64,000 bases of DNA from HK1 sp965202875 (lineage in GTDB: Bacteria > Pseudomonadota > Gammaproteobacteria > HK1). Shown in pieces: positions 49,492 to 58,411 of the stretch. The notes under the pieces are model-generated. The model was not told the origin of the DNA, did not search any database, and saw nothing but the letters and a program-made list of their open reading frames with translations. Each line of letters begins with the position of its first letter. Position 1 is the stretch's first letter. The stretch is from positions 1,984,001 to 2,048,000 of the forward strand of contig OZ241870.1 in assembly GCA_965202875.1 (NCBI GenBank), given 5' to 3'. The position numbers and the translations under genes were made by a program.

Positions 49492-49663
49492 CCGGTGGCC
49501 TCCCGGTCTCCGGTCGTCTCAAGCGCTCCGAGCGGGGTCGCCTCGGAGCGGTCTGACGAGGGTGGCGACCCGGCAACCGCGCCAAGTGCCGGGCCGAACT
49601 TCGGGGTTCGTGAACAACGGCGGGCGCCTGCCGCGTCTCCGCGCCACACGGGCCACCGCCGGG

Positions 49664-50455
49664 TCAACCACGCCCACCGGGGCCACTCCGGCTCAGTTCC
49701 GCCAGAGACACCCGGCGATCGAACCGGGCGTCGAGCCGGGTGTCGTGGCTCGCGAACAACAGCGATGCGCCCGCCTCCTCACACTGCGCCGACAGCAGGT
49801 CCAGGAAGCGTTTGCGCGTGCCCTCGTCGAGGGCGGAGGTCGGTTCGTCGGCGATGAGAAGCTCCGGGGCGCCGATGAGCGCCCGCGCGGCGGCGACGCG
49901 CTGTTGCTGGCCGATGCTGAGCTCGGTGACCGCCCGCGCGAGCAATTCCGGCCGGTCGAGTTCCAGGCAGGCCAGCAGCCGCCGTGCTTCCGCTTCAAGC
50001 GCTCCCGCGCGCGACCCGACGCGCTCCCGACGCCGGCGCGAGAAGCGGCACGGCAGGGTGACGTTGTCGATCATGGAGAGGTACGGCACCAGGTTGAACA
50101 TCTGGAAGATCAAGCCGACGTGGTCTGCGCGAAAGCGGTCGCGTCTTCGTGCCGGTATCGCCGGGAACTCGATCCCGAGGACCCGGACCGTCCCTTCCCG
50201 TGGGTTGACCACCCCGCCGATCAGACTGAGCAGCGTACTCTTGCCGCTGCCGCTCGGCCCTTCGATGAACACCCGCTCCCCCGCCGCGACCTCGAAGCGC
50301 TCGATGTCGAGGATGTCGCGCTCGCCGGCCTTCCAGGCGAAGCGGACGCGGTCGACTTCCACGGTCGGCGGCTTGGCCGCGTCCGTTCCTTTCGGGGCGG
50401 TGGCGCCGGCCTCCACTTTCGCCGGGAGGGCATCGGCCTTCATCGGCTCCTTCAC
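49664..50455 (-). CDS. LolD/MacB-type ABC transporter ATP-binding protein
   Basis: This 263-residue ATPase has Walker A GPSGSGKSTLLSLIGG near residue 66, Q-loop GLIFQMFNLVPYLSMIDNV, signature ELSIGQQQRVAAARAL, Walker B LLIADEPTSALDE and the switch His in LFASHDTRLDARF. The signature has Ile-Gly in place of the usual Ser-Gly-Gly, a variant seen in LolD-type ATPases. The start is GTG at 50455 (or ATG four codons later) behind GCAGCGG. It pairs with the FtsX-type permease downstream and follows the ZrgA-like gene by 38 bp. Confidence 0.92.
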   Translation of the reverse strand: MKEPMKADALPAKVEAGATAPKGTDAAKPPTVEVDRVRFAWKAGERDILDIERFEVAAGERVFIEGPSGSGKSTLLSLIGGVVNPREGTVRVLGIEFPAIPARRRDRFRADHVGLIFQMFNLVPYLSMIDNVTLPCRFSRRRRERVGSRAGALEAEARRLLACLELDRPELLARAVTELSIGQQQRVAAARALIGAPELLIADEPTSALDEGTRKRFLDLLSAQCEEAGASLLFASHDTRLDARFDRRVSLAELSRSGPGGRG

Positions 50456-50493
50456 CGCTGCGGTGACCGCAGTCGCCCGCGACGATCCGGCCG

Positions 50494-51228
50494 TCAGCGC
50501 GAGAGATCGACGACCGTCTCGGCGGGACGCAGCTCCACCGCCTTCTGCACTGCCGGCGTCACCACCCGCGCATCGATCTTCTCGACATCGTGCAGAAGCT
50601 CGAACACGCGCACTTGAATCCGCTCGAGCCGTTCCGCCGCGTGGCAGTGGAAATGATACGCCGCGTGCAGTTCCGAGTGCGCTTCCGAGCCGGAGTCCGC
50701 AGCGGGTTCCTCGTACCCGCCATCGTGGCGCTCACCATGTCCGTGCTCGTCATGCCCATTCCCGCCCTTTCCATGGGTGCGCCCGTGTTCCTCGGGCTCG
50801 TGTTCATCCTTCTCGTGACCATGCCCGTGGTCTTCGTGATCCTCGTCGTGCTCGCGCTGTTCTCCGTGGCGCATGCTCAAGAGGTCGGCTTCCACCCGTT
50901 CGGGCTCGCACTCCGTGTCCGGCGGGGGGACGAGCACCGCGGCCGGATCCCTGAATCGCTCAAGCGCCTGCCGGACCGCCTCCCGCTCCGCATCGGAGCG
51001 CGGTGCATGCTCGAAGCCGACCACGTTCACCGCGGGGACCCGAAGCTCGATCACGAGCGCTTCACCTTCGACGACCACGTCGAGCGTCCCGTATCCGTGC
51101 TCGTGCGCACCATGCTCACGGTGTCCGTTCCCGGATGCCGCGAACGCGACGCTCGATACGAGCATGGGGATGGCCGCGAGCACGGGCCACGTCCCGCACC
51201 CACCGCCCGGTGTCCGATTGAATTTCAT
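50494..51228 (-). CDS. ZrgA-like zinc-binding periplasmic protein (DUF2796)
   Basis: This 244-residue protein has a signal peptide (VLAAIPMLVSSVAFAASG), a core starting HEHGYGTLDVVVEGEALVIE and a central His/Glu/Asp-rich stretch of about 60 residues (EHDEDHEDHGHGHEKDEHEP and GKGGNGHDEHGHGERHDGG). It ends with the LHAAYHFHCHAAERL segment, whose His and Cys residues are expected metal ligands. It matches ZrgA/DUF2796 proteins that scavenge zinc. It is the first gene of the operon and lies 55 bp below a perfect Zur-type palindrome. RBS AAAGGAGA precedes the ATG. Confidence 0.9.
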   Translation of the reverse strand: MKFNRTPGGGCGTWPVLAAIPMLVSSVAFAASGNGHREHGAHEHGYGTLDVVVEGEALVIELRVPAVNVVGFEHAPRSDAEREAVRQALERFRDPAAVLVPPPDTECEPERVEADLLSMRHGEQREHDEDHEDHGHGHEKDEHEPEEHGRTHGKGGNGHDEHGHGERHDGGYEEPAADSGSEAHSELHAAYHFHCHAAERLERIQVRVFELLHDVEKIDARVVTPAVQKAVELRPAETVVDLSR

Positions 51229-51282
51229 GAAGCGTCTCCTTTTGCGGATCGCCCGGCCGCTCCGGGCGCATCGATTTCGGGC

Positions 51283-51295
51283 GTTATACTATAAC
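51283..51295. promoter_or_regulatory. Zur box upstream of the zinc operon
   Basis: GTTATACTATAAC is a perfect inverted repeat. On the coding (minus) strand it reads within CATGTTATAGTATAACGCC, matching the gammaproteobacterial Zur consensus core TGTTATANTATAACA. It is centred about 60 bases before the ZrgA-like ATG and would overlap the -10 region (TATAGT). Zinc-loaded Zur should therefore repress the operon and zinc starvation should switch it on. Confidence 0.8.
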
Positions 51296-51666
51296 ATGGC
51301 CAATGCGTCCCGTCTTTCGGCCCTCCCCGAGCCTTTCGAGCATGACGGAAGACGTGCGGACGATCCCCGTCGAACTCACGGGGCCCACCTCTGCGCGGGG
51401 AGGGCCGGAGAATCGATCAGCCCCGAAGCGGTCCCCGCCCGACCTTCGACCTTGGATCGCCTCCCGCTATACTCACGTCCCCATTCATCGCTTTCTACGT
51501 CAATCCCATCGAGTACGATCCCTGGCACGGATCCGGGGTGCGAATTCCGGCCGCGCCCGCCGGACAGAGGTATCGGCACCGTTCGGTGTCTGCATCGCGG
51601 CATCGAGCCGACCTTCACCCGGCGACCCCAACCCCGCTCGATGAACGGTCCGAGGAGGGACAGCAG
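51296..51666. other. Intergenic region between zinc operon and cfa gene
   Basis: No gene is supported in these 371 bases. Short frames on both strands have no family features. The promoter of the cyclopropane synthase gene should lie here but no clear boxes were found. Confidence 0.5.
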
Positions 51667-52998
51667 ATGACGGCGAGACGCGCGCGCCCGCATCCACTGG
51701 GCTTGCCGGGCACGTTCGCCCCAGGAAACACCCATCGATCGACCGGACGGGAGGCAGGCCGACCGAAGGGATTCGACCGCTGGCTGGTGCGGCAGATCGC
51801 GGCGAAGGCGGGCGGGCCGGACGTGGCGTTCGCACTGTGGAACGGTGAAGACGTCTGGCGTCCCCCGGGCGAGTGCCACGGACGCATCACCTTCCGCGAC
51901 CGCGGCGCACTGCTTTCCATGGTCTTCAGCCCGGAACTCGGGTTCGGAGACGTGTTCAGCGCGGGGCGCATCGAGATCTCCGGCGATCTGGTGGACGTGC
52001 TCGCGCGGTGCTACCGGTCCATGGACCGCGCCGGCCCGGCCGGAGGCAAGCGCAACCTGCTGGGCCGGCTGCCGAAGCCGCGCTCCAACACCACCGCCGG
52101 GTCACGGCGCCACATCCAGCACCACTACGATCTGGGCAACGACTTCTACCGCCTGTGGCTCGACGACGAGATGGTCTACACCTGCGCGTACTACGAGACC
52201 CGGGACGCGACCCTGGAGCAGGCGCAGCGCGCGAAGTTCGACCACGTCTGCCGCAAGCTGATGCTCCGTCCCGGCCAGCAGGTCATCGAAGCCGGTTGCG
52301 GATGGGGCACCCTCGCGCTGCACATGGCGCGCGAGTACGGGGTCAAGGTCCGCGCCTTCAACATCTCGCAGGAACAGGTCGCCTACGCGCGCGAACGCGC
52401 GGCGCGCGAAGGCATGGACGGAGCGGTGGAATTCGTGCAGGACGACTACCGCAACATCGAAGGGACCTGCGACGCGTTCGTCTCGGTGGGCATGCTGGAG
52501 CACGTCGGCGTCCGGAATTATCCTGCCCTTGGCGAGGTCGTCGCACGCACGCTCAAGTCGAACGGCCTCGCGCTCATCCACAGCGTCGGCCGCAACCGCC
52601 CCACCCCGGTCAACGCATGGCTGGAGCAGCGGATCTTCCCCGGCAGCTACCCCCCGAGCCTGCGGGAGATGATGGCCATCTTCGAGCCCTTCAACTTCTC
52701 CGTCATCGACGTCGAGAACCTTCGGCTCCACTATGCACGCACGCTGCGCGAGTGGCTGGCGCGCTTCGACCGGGCGGCGGACACGGTCCGGGCCATGTAC
52801 GACGAGGAGTTCATCCGGGCGTGGCGGCTGTACCTGGCGGGATGCTCGGCCGCGTTCTTCGCCAATTCCATCCAGCTTTTCCAGGTGGTGTGCGCGCCGG
52901 CGGAGAACAACGACGTGCCGTGGACCCGCGCCCACGTCTACCCGGCGGCCGGGGCGGCCGGGGCGGCCGGGGCCGCCGGCTCCACCGGGAGCGGTTGA
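51667..52998 (+). CDS. cfa: Cyclopropane-fatty-acyl-phospholipid synthase family methyltransferase
   Basis: This 443-residue SAM-dependent enzyme has an N-terminal lipid-binding domain (FALWNGEDVWRPPGE, VFSAGRIEISGDLVD). The linker IQHHYDLGNDFYRLWLDDEM then MVYTCAYYE is followed by the SAM motif VIEAGCGWGTLALHMAREYG, FNISQEQVAYARERA and the catalytic EHVGVRNYPAL region. It adds methylene from SAM across double bonds of membrane lipids, or a methyl group in related enzymes. The ATG at 51667 follows GGAGGGA. The end is a repetitive AAGAAGAAGAAG tail encoded by gcggccggg repeats. The next gene starts 3 bases after it. Confidence 0.93.
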   Translation: MTARRARPHPLGLPGTFAPGNTHRSTGREAGRPKGFDRWLVRQIAAKAGGPDVAFALWNGEDVWRPPGECHGRITFRDRGALLSMVFSPELGFGDVFSAGRIEISGDLVDVLARCYRSMDRAGPAGGKRNLLGRLPKPRSNTTAGSRRHIQHHYDLGNDFYRLWLDDEMVYTCAYYETRDATLEQAQRAKFDHVCRKLMLRPGQQVIEAGCGWGTLALHMAREYGVKVRAFNISQEQVAYARERAAREGMDGAVEFVQDDYRNIEGTCDAFVSVGMLEHVGVRNYPALGEVVARTLKSNGLALIHSVGRNRPTPVNAWLEQRIFPGSYPPSLREMMAIFEPFNFSVIDVENLRLHYARTLREWLARFDRAADTVRAMYDEEFIRAWRLYLAGCSAAFFANSIQLFQVVCAPAENNDVPWTRAHVYPAAGAAGAAGAAGSTGSG

Positions 52999-53001
52999 GC
53001 G

Positions 53002-54024
53002 ATGGAGACCTTCGATGCCATCGTGGTCGGTGGCGGCCCGGCCGGGTCCGCGTGTGCGGAGCGTCTGGTGCAGGCGGGCGCTTCGGTGCTCGTCATCGAC
53101 CGCGCGGAGTTCCCCCGCACCAAGCTCTGCGCGGGGTGGATCACCCCGGAGGTGGTCACCGACCTCGCCCTCGACGTGGAGGCGTATCCGCACCGCTTCA
53201 ACACCTTCAACGGGATCGTGGTGCACCTCAAGTGGATGAAGTTCACGCTTCCGAGCGTGCAGCACTCGATCCGCCGTTTCGAGTTCGACGACTACCTGCT
53301 GCGTCGCAGCGGCGCCCGGTACCTCGTGCACAACGTGCGCCGCATCGAGCACGGCCCGGACGGCTACGTCGTCGACGGGGCCTTCCGCTCGCGGTATCTC
53401 GTCGGCGCCGGCGGCACCCGGTGCCCCGTCTACCGCACGTTCTTCCGCGACGCCAACCCCCGCGCCCGCGAGCTCCAGGCGGCGACCTACGAGCACGAAT
53501 TCCCCTACCACTGGAACGACGAGCGCTGCCACCTCTGGTTCTTCGAGAAGGGGTTGCCGGGCTATGCGTGGTACGTCCCCAAGGCGGACGGGTACCTGAA
53601 CTGCGGGCTCGGGGCGATGGCGGAGAAGCTCAAGGCGCGCGGCGAGGACGTCAAGCGGCACTGGAGCCACTTCACCGGACTGCTGGTGCGCCGCGGTCTC
53701 GCCGCCGACGCCGAGTTCGCGCCCAAGGGGTACAGCTACTACCTGCGCGGCGGCGTCGAAACGGTGCGGATCGGAAACGCGTTCATCACCGGCGACGCGG
53801 CCGGCCTTGCCACGCGGGACCTGTGCGAAGGGATCGGTCCCGCGATCTGCAGCGGCCATCGCGCTGCGGAGTCCATCGCCTCGGACGCGGAGTACCGCCT
53901 CGACGACCTCGCCGCCTACAGCTCGGACATCGGATTCGTGCGCTGGCTGCTCGAACGGGCGTTCGCGGGCGGCCGCCTCCGCTCATCGACGATCCTGTCA
54001 GCGCAGGGAACAGCGGGCGCCTGA
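53002..54024 (+). CDS. Geranylgeranyl-reductase-like FAD-dependent oxidoreductase
   Basis: This 340-residue flavoprotein has the FAD-binding DAIVVGGGPAGSACAERL at residues 5-22, FPRTKLCAGWITPEV (the cysteine-containing GGR-family motif), FEFDDYLLRR, and the second FAD contact RIGNAFITGDAAGLATRDLC. Such enzymes reduce isoprenoid or lipid double bonds. Located immediately after the Cfa-type methyltransferase, it may act with it to make or modify a methyl-branched or other unusual membrane lipid, as methyltransferase-oxidoreductase pairs do elsewhere. The actual substrate is inferred. Confidence 0.85.
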   Translation: METFDAIVVGGGPAGSACAERLVQAGASVLVIDRAEFPRTKLCAGWITPEVVTDLALDVEAYPHRFNTFNGIVVHLKWMKFTLPSVQHSIRRFEFDDYLLRRSGARYLVHNVRRIEHGPDGYVVDGAFRSRYLVGAGGTRCPVYRTFFRDANPRARELQAATYEHEFPYHWNDERCHLWFFEKGLPGYAWYVPKADGYLNCGLGAMAEKLKARGEDVKRHWSHFTGLLVRRGLAADAEFAPKGYSYYLRGGVETVRIGNAFITGDAAGLATRDLCEGIGPAICSGHRAAESIASDAEYRLDDLAAYSSDIGFVRWLLERAFAGGRLRSSTILSAQGTAGA

Positions 54025-54072
54025 GCAAAGTCGAGCTTGCAACCGCGGGGGGTCTCGCCACCGTGGAAGTTG

Positions 54073-54096
54073 CGGTCCCGCCGGCGCCTGGGACCG
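54073..54096. terminator. Stem-loop between convergent genes
   Basis: CGGTCCC (54073-54079) pairs with GGGACCG (54090-54096) around a 10-base loop, in the 108-bp gap where the oxidoreductase gene and nrdR converge. It could terminate both. No U tract. Confidence 0.45.
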
Positions 54097-54132
54097 GCTG
54101 TCCCGGCAGACCGCGAACCGTCCGCCGGCCCC

Positions 54133-54633
54133 TCACTCATCCGGGATGAGCCGGAGCTGGCTGCGCCGGGCCTCCGGCGTCGGCTCGTTTTCGAGGCGTT
54201 CGACCTCTTCCCGGAATTCGTTCACGCCCTCGAAGCTGCGGTACACCGATGCAAACCGGACGTAGGCGACCCGATCGAGGTCGCCCAACGCCTCCATGAC
54301 CAGTTCGCCGACGGCGCTGGACGCGATCTCGCGGTCCCCGGCCCGCATCAGGCGCCGCCGGAGCCGGCCGATCACGGCCTCGATCGCGGCGCTGGACACG
54401 GGGCGCTTCTCAAGCGCGCGCAGCATGCCCGAGCGCAGCTTGCGTTCGTCGAAGGGAACCCGCGATCCGTCGTTCTTGATCACCCGCGGTGCCGCGAGCT
54501 CAGCCGTCTCGTAGGTCGTGAACCGCTCCCCGCAACCCGTACACTCGCGCCGCCGCCGCACCTGGGCGCCGTCATCCACGACCCTGGAGTCCACGACCCG
54601 GGTCTCGCGCTCCTCGCAGAATGGGCACTGCAT
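54133..54633 (-). CDS. nrdR: Transcriptional repressor NrdR
   Basis: This 166-residue protein has the N-terminal zinc ribbon MQCPFCEERETRVVDSR, later ECTGCGERFTTYE (four cysteines), and the ATP-cone domain with VIKNDGSRVPFDERKLRSGM. NrdR senses ATP/dATP and represses ribonucleotide reductase genes by binding NrdR boxes. The ATG at 54633 gives the normal family start; the longer frame to 54756 has no support. No NrdR box was noted nearby. Confidence 0.96.
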   Translation of the reverse strand: MQCPFCEERETRVVDSRVVDDGAQVRRRRECTGCGERFTTYETAELAAPRVIKNDGSRVPFDERKLRSGMLRALEKRPVSSAAIEAVIGRLRRRLMRAGDREIASSAVGELVMEALGDLDRVAYVRFASVYRSFEGVNEFREEVERLENEPTPEARRSQLRLIPDE

Positions 54634-54712
54634 GACGGCAATCGTTGCACGACGGCGCGATGAACCCAAGGGTGCCCCCGGATTGAGGTCACCGGGTGGA
54701 TGATACCCCCCG

Positions 54713-57262
54713 TCAGCGTGCCGGAGGAGGTTCCGGCCCTCGGCCGCCTCCGCCATCGAGGGGGTCCGCCCGACCCGTCGCGGGAAGCCTGTCCAACCCG
54801 TGCAGGTGCAGGTCGCGCTGGGGAAAGGGGATCTCGATGCCCCTCTCCCGGAACCGGCGCACGATCTCGAAGCGCATCTCGGTGGCGATCCCGAACGCGC
54901 GGTCGGCGTGCGCGAAGCAGCGCAGGTCGAAGTCGAGGGAGCTGTCGCCGAAGCTCGTGAACAGCACGTAAGGCACCGGATCGCACCGGACTTCGGGATG
55001 CGACGCGGCGACGTCGAGCAGGGTGTCGCGCACGAGCTCGACGTCCGAAGCGTAGGAGACCCCGACCGGGATCTCGATCCGGACCACCGGATCCTTGTGG
55101 GTCCAGTTGAGGACGGCCGAGGAGAGCAGCTCGGAGTTGGGGATGATCACCGACGAGCGGTGGAAGGTCAGGATCTCGGTGGCGCGGACGTTGATCCGCT
55201 GCACGTAGCCCTGATGCTCGCCGACGGCGATCCAGTCGCCGACTTTGACCGGACGCTCCGCGAGCAGGATCAGCCCGGAGACGAAGTTGTTGACGACGTT
55301 CTGGAGTCCGAACCCGATACCCACCGAGAGCGCGCCGGCGATGATCGCGAGGTTCGACAGATCGATGCCGGCGACCGAGATGCCGGCCGCCACCGCGACG
55401 AGAAGGCCGGCGTACCCCACCGTCGTCTTCAGCGAATTGCGCATCCCGGCGTCGAGGCGGGTCTGGGGAAAGACCCGGGCTTCGAGGATGCGTTGCAGCC
55501 AGCGGGTGGCCACGAGGAGGGCGGCGAAGGCGAGGGCGGCGAACAGCAGGTCGGTGACGGAGAACCGGTACGAGCCGATGCGCACCCCGTCCGCCGCGGC
55601 CGAAAGCCATCCTCCGAGGTCGTCCCAGGTGAGGCCCCAGCTCATCAGCAGGGCCGCCGCCACGACCAGCGCGAGGACCGTGTCGGCCGCGGCCACGAGC
55701 CAGAACCTCAGCATCGTGTCGCCGTCGCGTACCGGTTGTTCGCCGTCCTCCCGTCTCTCCGCGCCACTTCCGGCGAGCGCGCCGCTTCCGGCGAGCGCGC
55801 CGCTTCCAGCGAGTGCGAGGGTGATGGTGTCGCGCACGACGCCGCGCACGATCACGGCAAGGCCGAGCACGACGACGCTCTGCACGAGGCTGGCCGCCAG
55901 GTAGCTCGCGAGCGCGTCGAACCCGGCGAGCGACAGGAGCGGGATCGAGGCCGCGGCGAGCGCGGCGGCGGCCCGCAGCATCTTCCCCGGCCGTCGCGGA
56001 CCGCGACGGCCGGATGGCCGGCTGGCCGGACGGCCGGCCGGCGCATCCCCGGGAGCGTGTACGGGCGCGTGCGCCGTCTCGCGTCGGCGCCACAGGCGCC
56101 CCGGCAGCAGCAGGAGGATGGAACCGGCCAGCGCACAGTGCGCGAGCATGCGGTAGAACAGCACGAGATCCCGGGGGACCTCCGGATGACGGGCGCCGAG
56201 GTACTGGATGAAGAGCAGTCCTCCCACCAGGAATGCGAGGGCGAGGATGCGGTGGTAGAGGCCGCGCGCGCCTTCGCGGGTGAGCGGGACGAGCCGCCAG
56301 CCGTCCGGCGAGTACGGGGCGAGGGCGGCGCGCGCGAGCCCGGCGGCGATGAAGATCCCCGCCGTCACGCCGGACGCCGCGACGAGGACGTCGCCGGCGA
56401 TCCCCCGCTCGAAGGGGACGGAGAGCAGGAACGCCAGGGGCACGAGCCCGATGAGCGAGGGCAGGGCGCCCCTCGCGACGCCGACGAGGACCGCGGTCCG
56501 GACCCGGTGCGCGAACGAGGGCGTCTCGACGTCCCGATCCCGGACGTAGCGCCGCAGCATCCAGCGCCGGGCCGGGACCACGAGCACGATGGTCAGGACG
56601 AGGGCGGGGAGGAGCAGCATCCGCGGGCCGATCCGGCGCTCTCCGCCGGAGGTCGGGAGCCACTCGCCGAACGGCGCGTCCGCCCATTGCCGGGCGATGC
56701 CGAGCGCGTGCGGCCCGGCGCTCATGAGCGCCGTCCACGACAGCGGCGACGGACCGCGCGCCAGGAGGCGCCGCGCGGAGCGTTCGCGCCGCGCCTCGGC
56801 GACGCGCGCCAGCACCTGCCGGGCCCGGAGCGAGATCAGCTCCGTCTGCTTGACGTATCCCTCGCCTTCGACGCGCCGCTCCTCGAGCGCCGCGCGCTCC
56901 GCCGCGACCGCCGCCAGCTCGGGAGGCCCGCCGTCGGCCGGCGGCGGACCCAGTGCGTCGAGAAGCTGCCGCACCGCCTCGGCGTCGGCCGCCGCCGCGA
57001 CCGCCGCATCCGCGGCCTCGCTCTCCAGCTTCTCGACCTGCGGGCGCAGCGCCTCGATGACGGCGTGGTTGATCTCCGGCTTGTCGAGCTCGGCGGTGAC
57101 GAGATCGAGCAGCAGGCTCCAATGGGCGGATCGACTCCCGATGTCGGGCTCCGCGCCCGGGGTCCGGGCGAGCGCGCACACCGTGCATACGACGCCGAGG
57201 AGCAGGACGGCCAGACGGCTGGTGTTCCGGTACACGACGGTGCGGGTCCTCGGGGTCGGCAA
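54713..57262 (-). CDS. Large mechanosensitive channel, MscS family with N-terminal extension (MscK-like)
   Basis: This protein of about 849 residues has a signal/first helix (RLAVLLLGVVCTVCALA), a coiled periplasmic region with DUF3772-like features (VEKLESEAADAAVAAAADAE), about eight membrane helices and then the MscS core: LAIIAGALSVGIGFGLQNVV, NNFVSGLILLAERPVKVGDW, a beta domain and a C-terminal alpha-beta region. The pore helix and the ERPxxxGDWIxV motif are intact. It opens under membrane tension to release solutes. The start is TTG at 57262 or GTG at 57235. A Gly/Ala/Ser linker (AGSGALAGSGALAGSGA) is encoded by three 18-base tandem repeats at 55765-55820. Confidence 0.9.
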   Translation of the reverse strand: MPTPRTRTVVYRNTSRLAVLLLGVVCTVCALARTPGAEPDIGSRSAHWSLLLDLVTAELDKPEINHAVIEALRPQVEKLESEAADAAVAAAADAEAVRQLLDALGPPPADGGPPELAAVAAERAALEERRVEGEGYVKQTELISLRARQVLARVAEARRERSARRLLARGPSPLSWTALMSAGPHALGIARQWADAPFGEWLPTSGGERRIGPRMLLLPALVLTIVLVVPARRWMLRRYVRDRDVETPSFAHRVRTAVLVGVARGALPSLIGLVPLAFLLSVPFERGIAGDVLVAASGVTAGIFIAAGLARAALAPYSPDGWRLVPLTREGARGLYHRILALAFLVGGLLFIQYLGARHPEVPRDLVLFYRMLAHCALAGSILLLLPGRLWRRRETAHAPVHAPGDAPAGRPASRPSGRRGPRRPGKMLRAAAALAAASIPLLSLAGFDALASYLAASLVQSVVVLGLAVIVRGVVRDTITLALAGSGALAGSGALAGSGAERREDGEQPVRDGDTMLRFWLVAAADTVLALVVAAALLMSWGLTWDDLGGWLSAAADGVRIGSYRFSVTDLLFAALAFAALLVATRWLQRILEARVFPQTRLDAGMRNSLKTTVGYAGLLVAVAAGISVAGIDLSNLAIIAGALSVGIGFGLQNVVNNFVSGLILLAERPVKVGDWIAVGEHQGYVQRINVRATEILTFHRSSVIIPNSELLSSAVLNWTHKDPVVRIEIPVGVSYASDVELVRDTLLDVAASHPEVRCDPVPYVLFTSFGDSSLDFDLRCFAHADRAFGIATEMRFEIVRRFRERGIEIPFPQRDLHLHGLDRLPATGRADPLDGGGGRGPEPPPAR

Positions 57263-57600
57263 CGGTCATCTGCCGGTTTGGAGGCCGTGCCGCGCCGGCG
57301 CGCTTCCACCATGCCGCGCCCGCGCCAAGCTCCTGACGATGCACATTGTACCGGCGGTCGAGGATCGTTCCCGAATTCGGTCCCGAGAGGCATGGGGATC
57401 GATGGAGGAGGATCGATGGAGTGAGCCGGCGTCAGCCCTTGGAGCCCTCAGGAGCGCCTGGGAGTCCAGGTGACGGGAGGGCCGGTTGCCCTGAGAGCGG
57501 CGCGGCCTTCGGACACGCCTTCCCGGAGGGGTGCAACATGCGGACTTCCGGGCGGGACGGCCCGCGCTGCAACGGGTCGGCCCGGGAGACCCGCCGGCGG
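57263..57600. other. Intergenic region between phaB and the channel gene
   Basis: There is no gene in these 338 bases on either strand that I can support. Promoter of the channel gene is expected near 57300-57400 (accggcggtcgaggatcgttcc). No clear terminator for phaB was found. Confidence 0.45.
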
Positions 57601-58323
57601 TCAGTACATGTGCTGGCCGCCGTTGATCGAGAGGGTCGAGCCGGTCATGAAGCCCATGTCGTCGTCGACGAGGAAGAGCACCGCCTTGGCGATCTCCTCG
57701 GCCCGCCCCAGCCGCCCGGCCGGGATGGTGGCGATGATCTTCTCCAGCACCTTCTCCGGGACCGCCCGGACCATGTCGGTGTCGATGTAGCCCGGCGCGA
57801 TTGCGTTCACGGTGATCCCCCTGCCCGCACCCTCCTGCGCGAGCGCCTTCGTGAAGCCGTGGATGCCGGACTTCGCCGCCGCGTAGTTGACCTGCCCGTA
57901 CTGGCCGGCCTGGCCATTCACCGAACCGATGTTCACGATGCGGCCGAAGCCTTGCGCGCGCATCCCCTCGATCACGCAACGGGACATGTTGAAGCAGGAG
58001 GAGAGGTTGGTCTGGAGCACCGCGTTCCACTGGTCGAAGGACATGCGGTGCATCGTCCCGTCCTTGGTGATGCCGGCGTTGTTCACCAGGATTCCGACCG
58101 GGCCGAGGTCCTTGGTGATCCGGTCCACCGCGTCCCGGCACGCCTCGAAGTCCGATACGTCGAACTTGCAGGTGCGGATGCCGGTACCCTCGCCGAAGCG
58201 CTTCGCGGCCTCGGCGTTCCCGGCATACGTCGCGGCAACGGTGTGGCCCGCGTCCCGCAGTGCGACCGAGATCGCCTCGCCGATGCCGCGCGTGCCGCCG
58301 GTGACGATCGCTACGTGTCCCAT
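57601..58323 (-). CDS. phaB: Acetoacetyl-CoA reductase
   Basis: This 240-residue SDR has TGGTRGIGEAISVALRDAGH at residues 7-26, NNAG, NIGSVNGQAGQYGQVNYAAA with the catalytic Ser and Tyr-Lys pair, and the PhaB-type ending NGGQHMY. It makes (R)-3-hydroxybutyryl-CoA for PHA from acetoacetyl-CoA with NADPH. It is 88 bp after phaA on the same strand. A second, more divergent PhaB-like gene is at 10545. The ATG at 58323 fits a normal start. Confidence 0.93.
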   Translation of the reverse strand: MGHVAIVTGGTRGIGEAISVALRDAGHTVAATYAGNAEAAKRFGEGTGIRTCKFDVSDFEACRDAVDRITKDLGPVGILVNNAGITKDGTMHRMSFDQWNAVLQTNLSSCFNMSRCVIEGMRAQGFGRIVNIGSVNGQAGQYGQVNYAAAKSGIHGFTKALAQEGAGRGITVNAIAPGYIDTDMVRAVPEKVLEKIIATIPAGRLGRAEEIAKAVLFLVDDDMGFMTGSTLSINGGQHMY

Positions 58324-58411
58324 CGACGTCCCCCTCCTGCAAATCAGGTCAGCCGCCGGTCAAACCGATCGACGGCCTGGTGGTTGCCGGCCGGGCCGGG
58401 TGTCGGACGGC

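Noticed and set aside
54480..57344. 954-codon minus-strand ORF in another frame of the MscS-type gene
   Set aside because: The parallel frame carries intact MscS motifs and membrane helices; this one is Arg/Pro/Gly-rich and crosses into nrdR.
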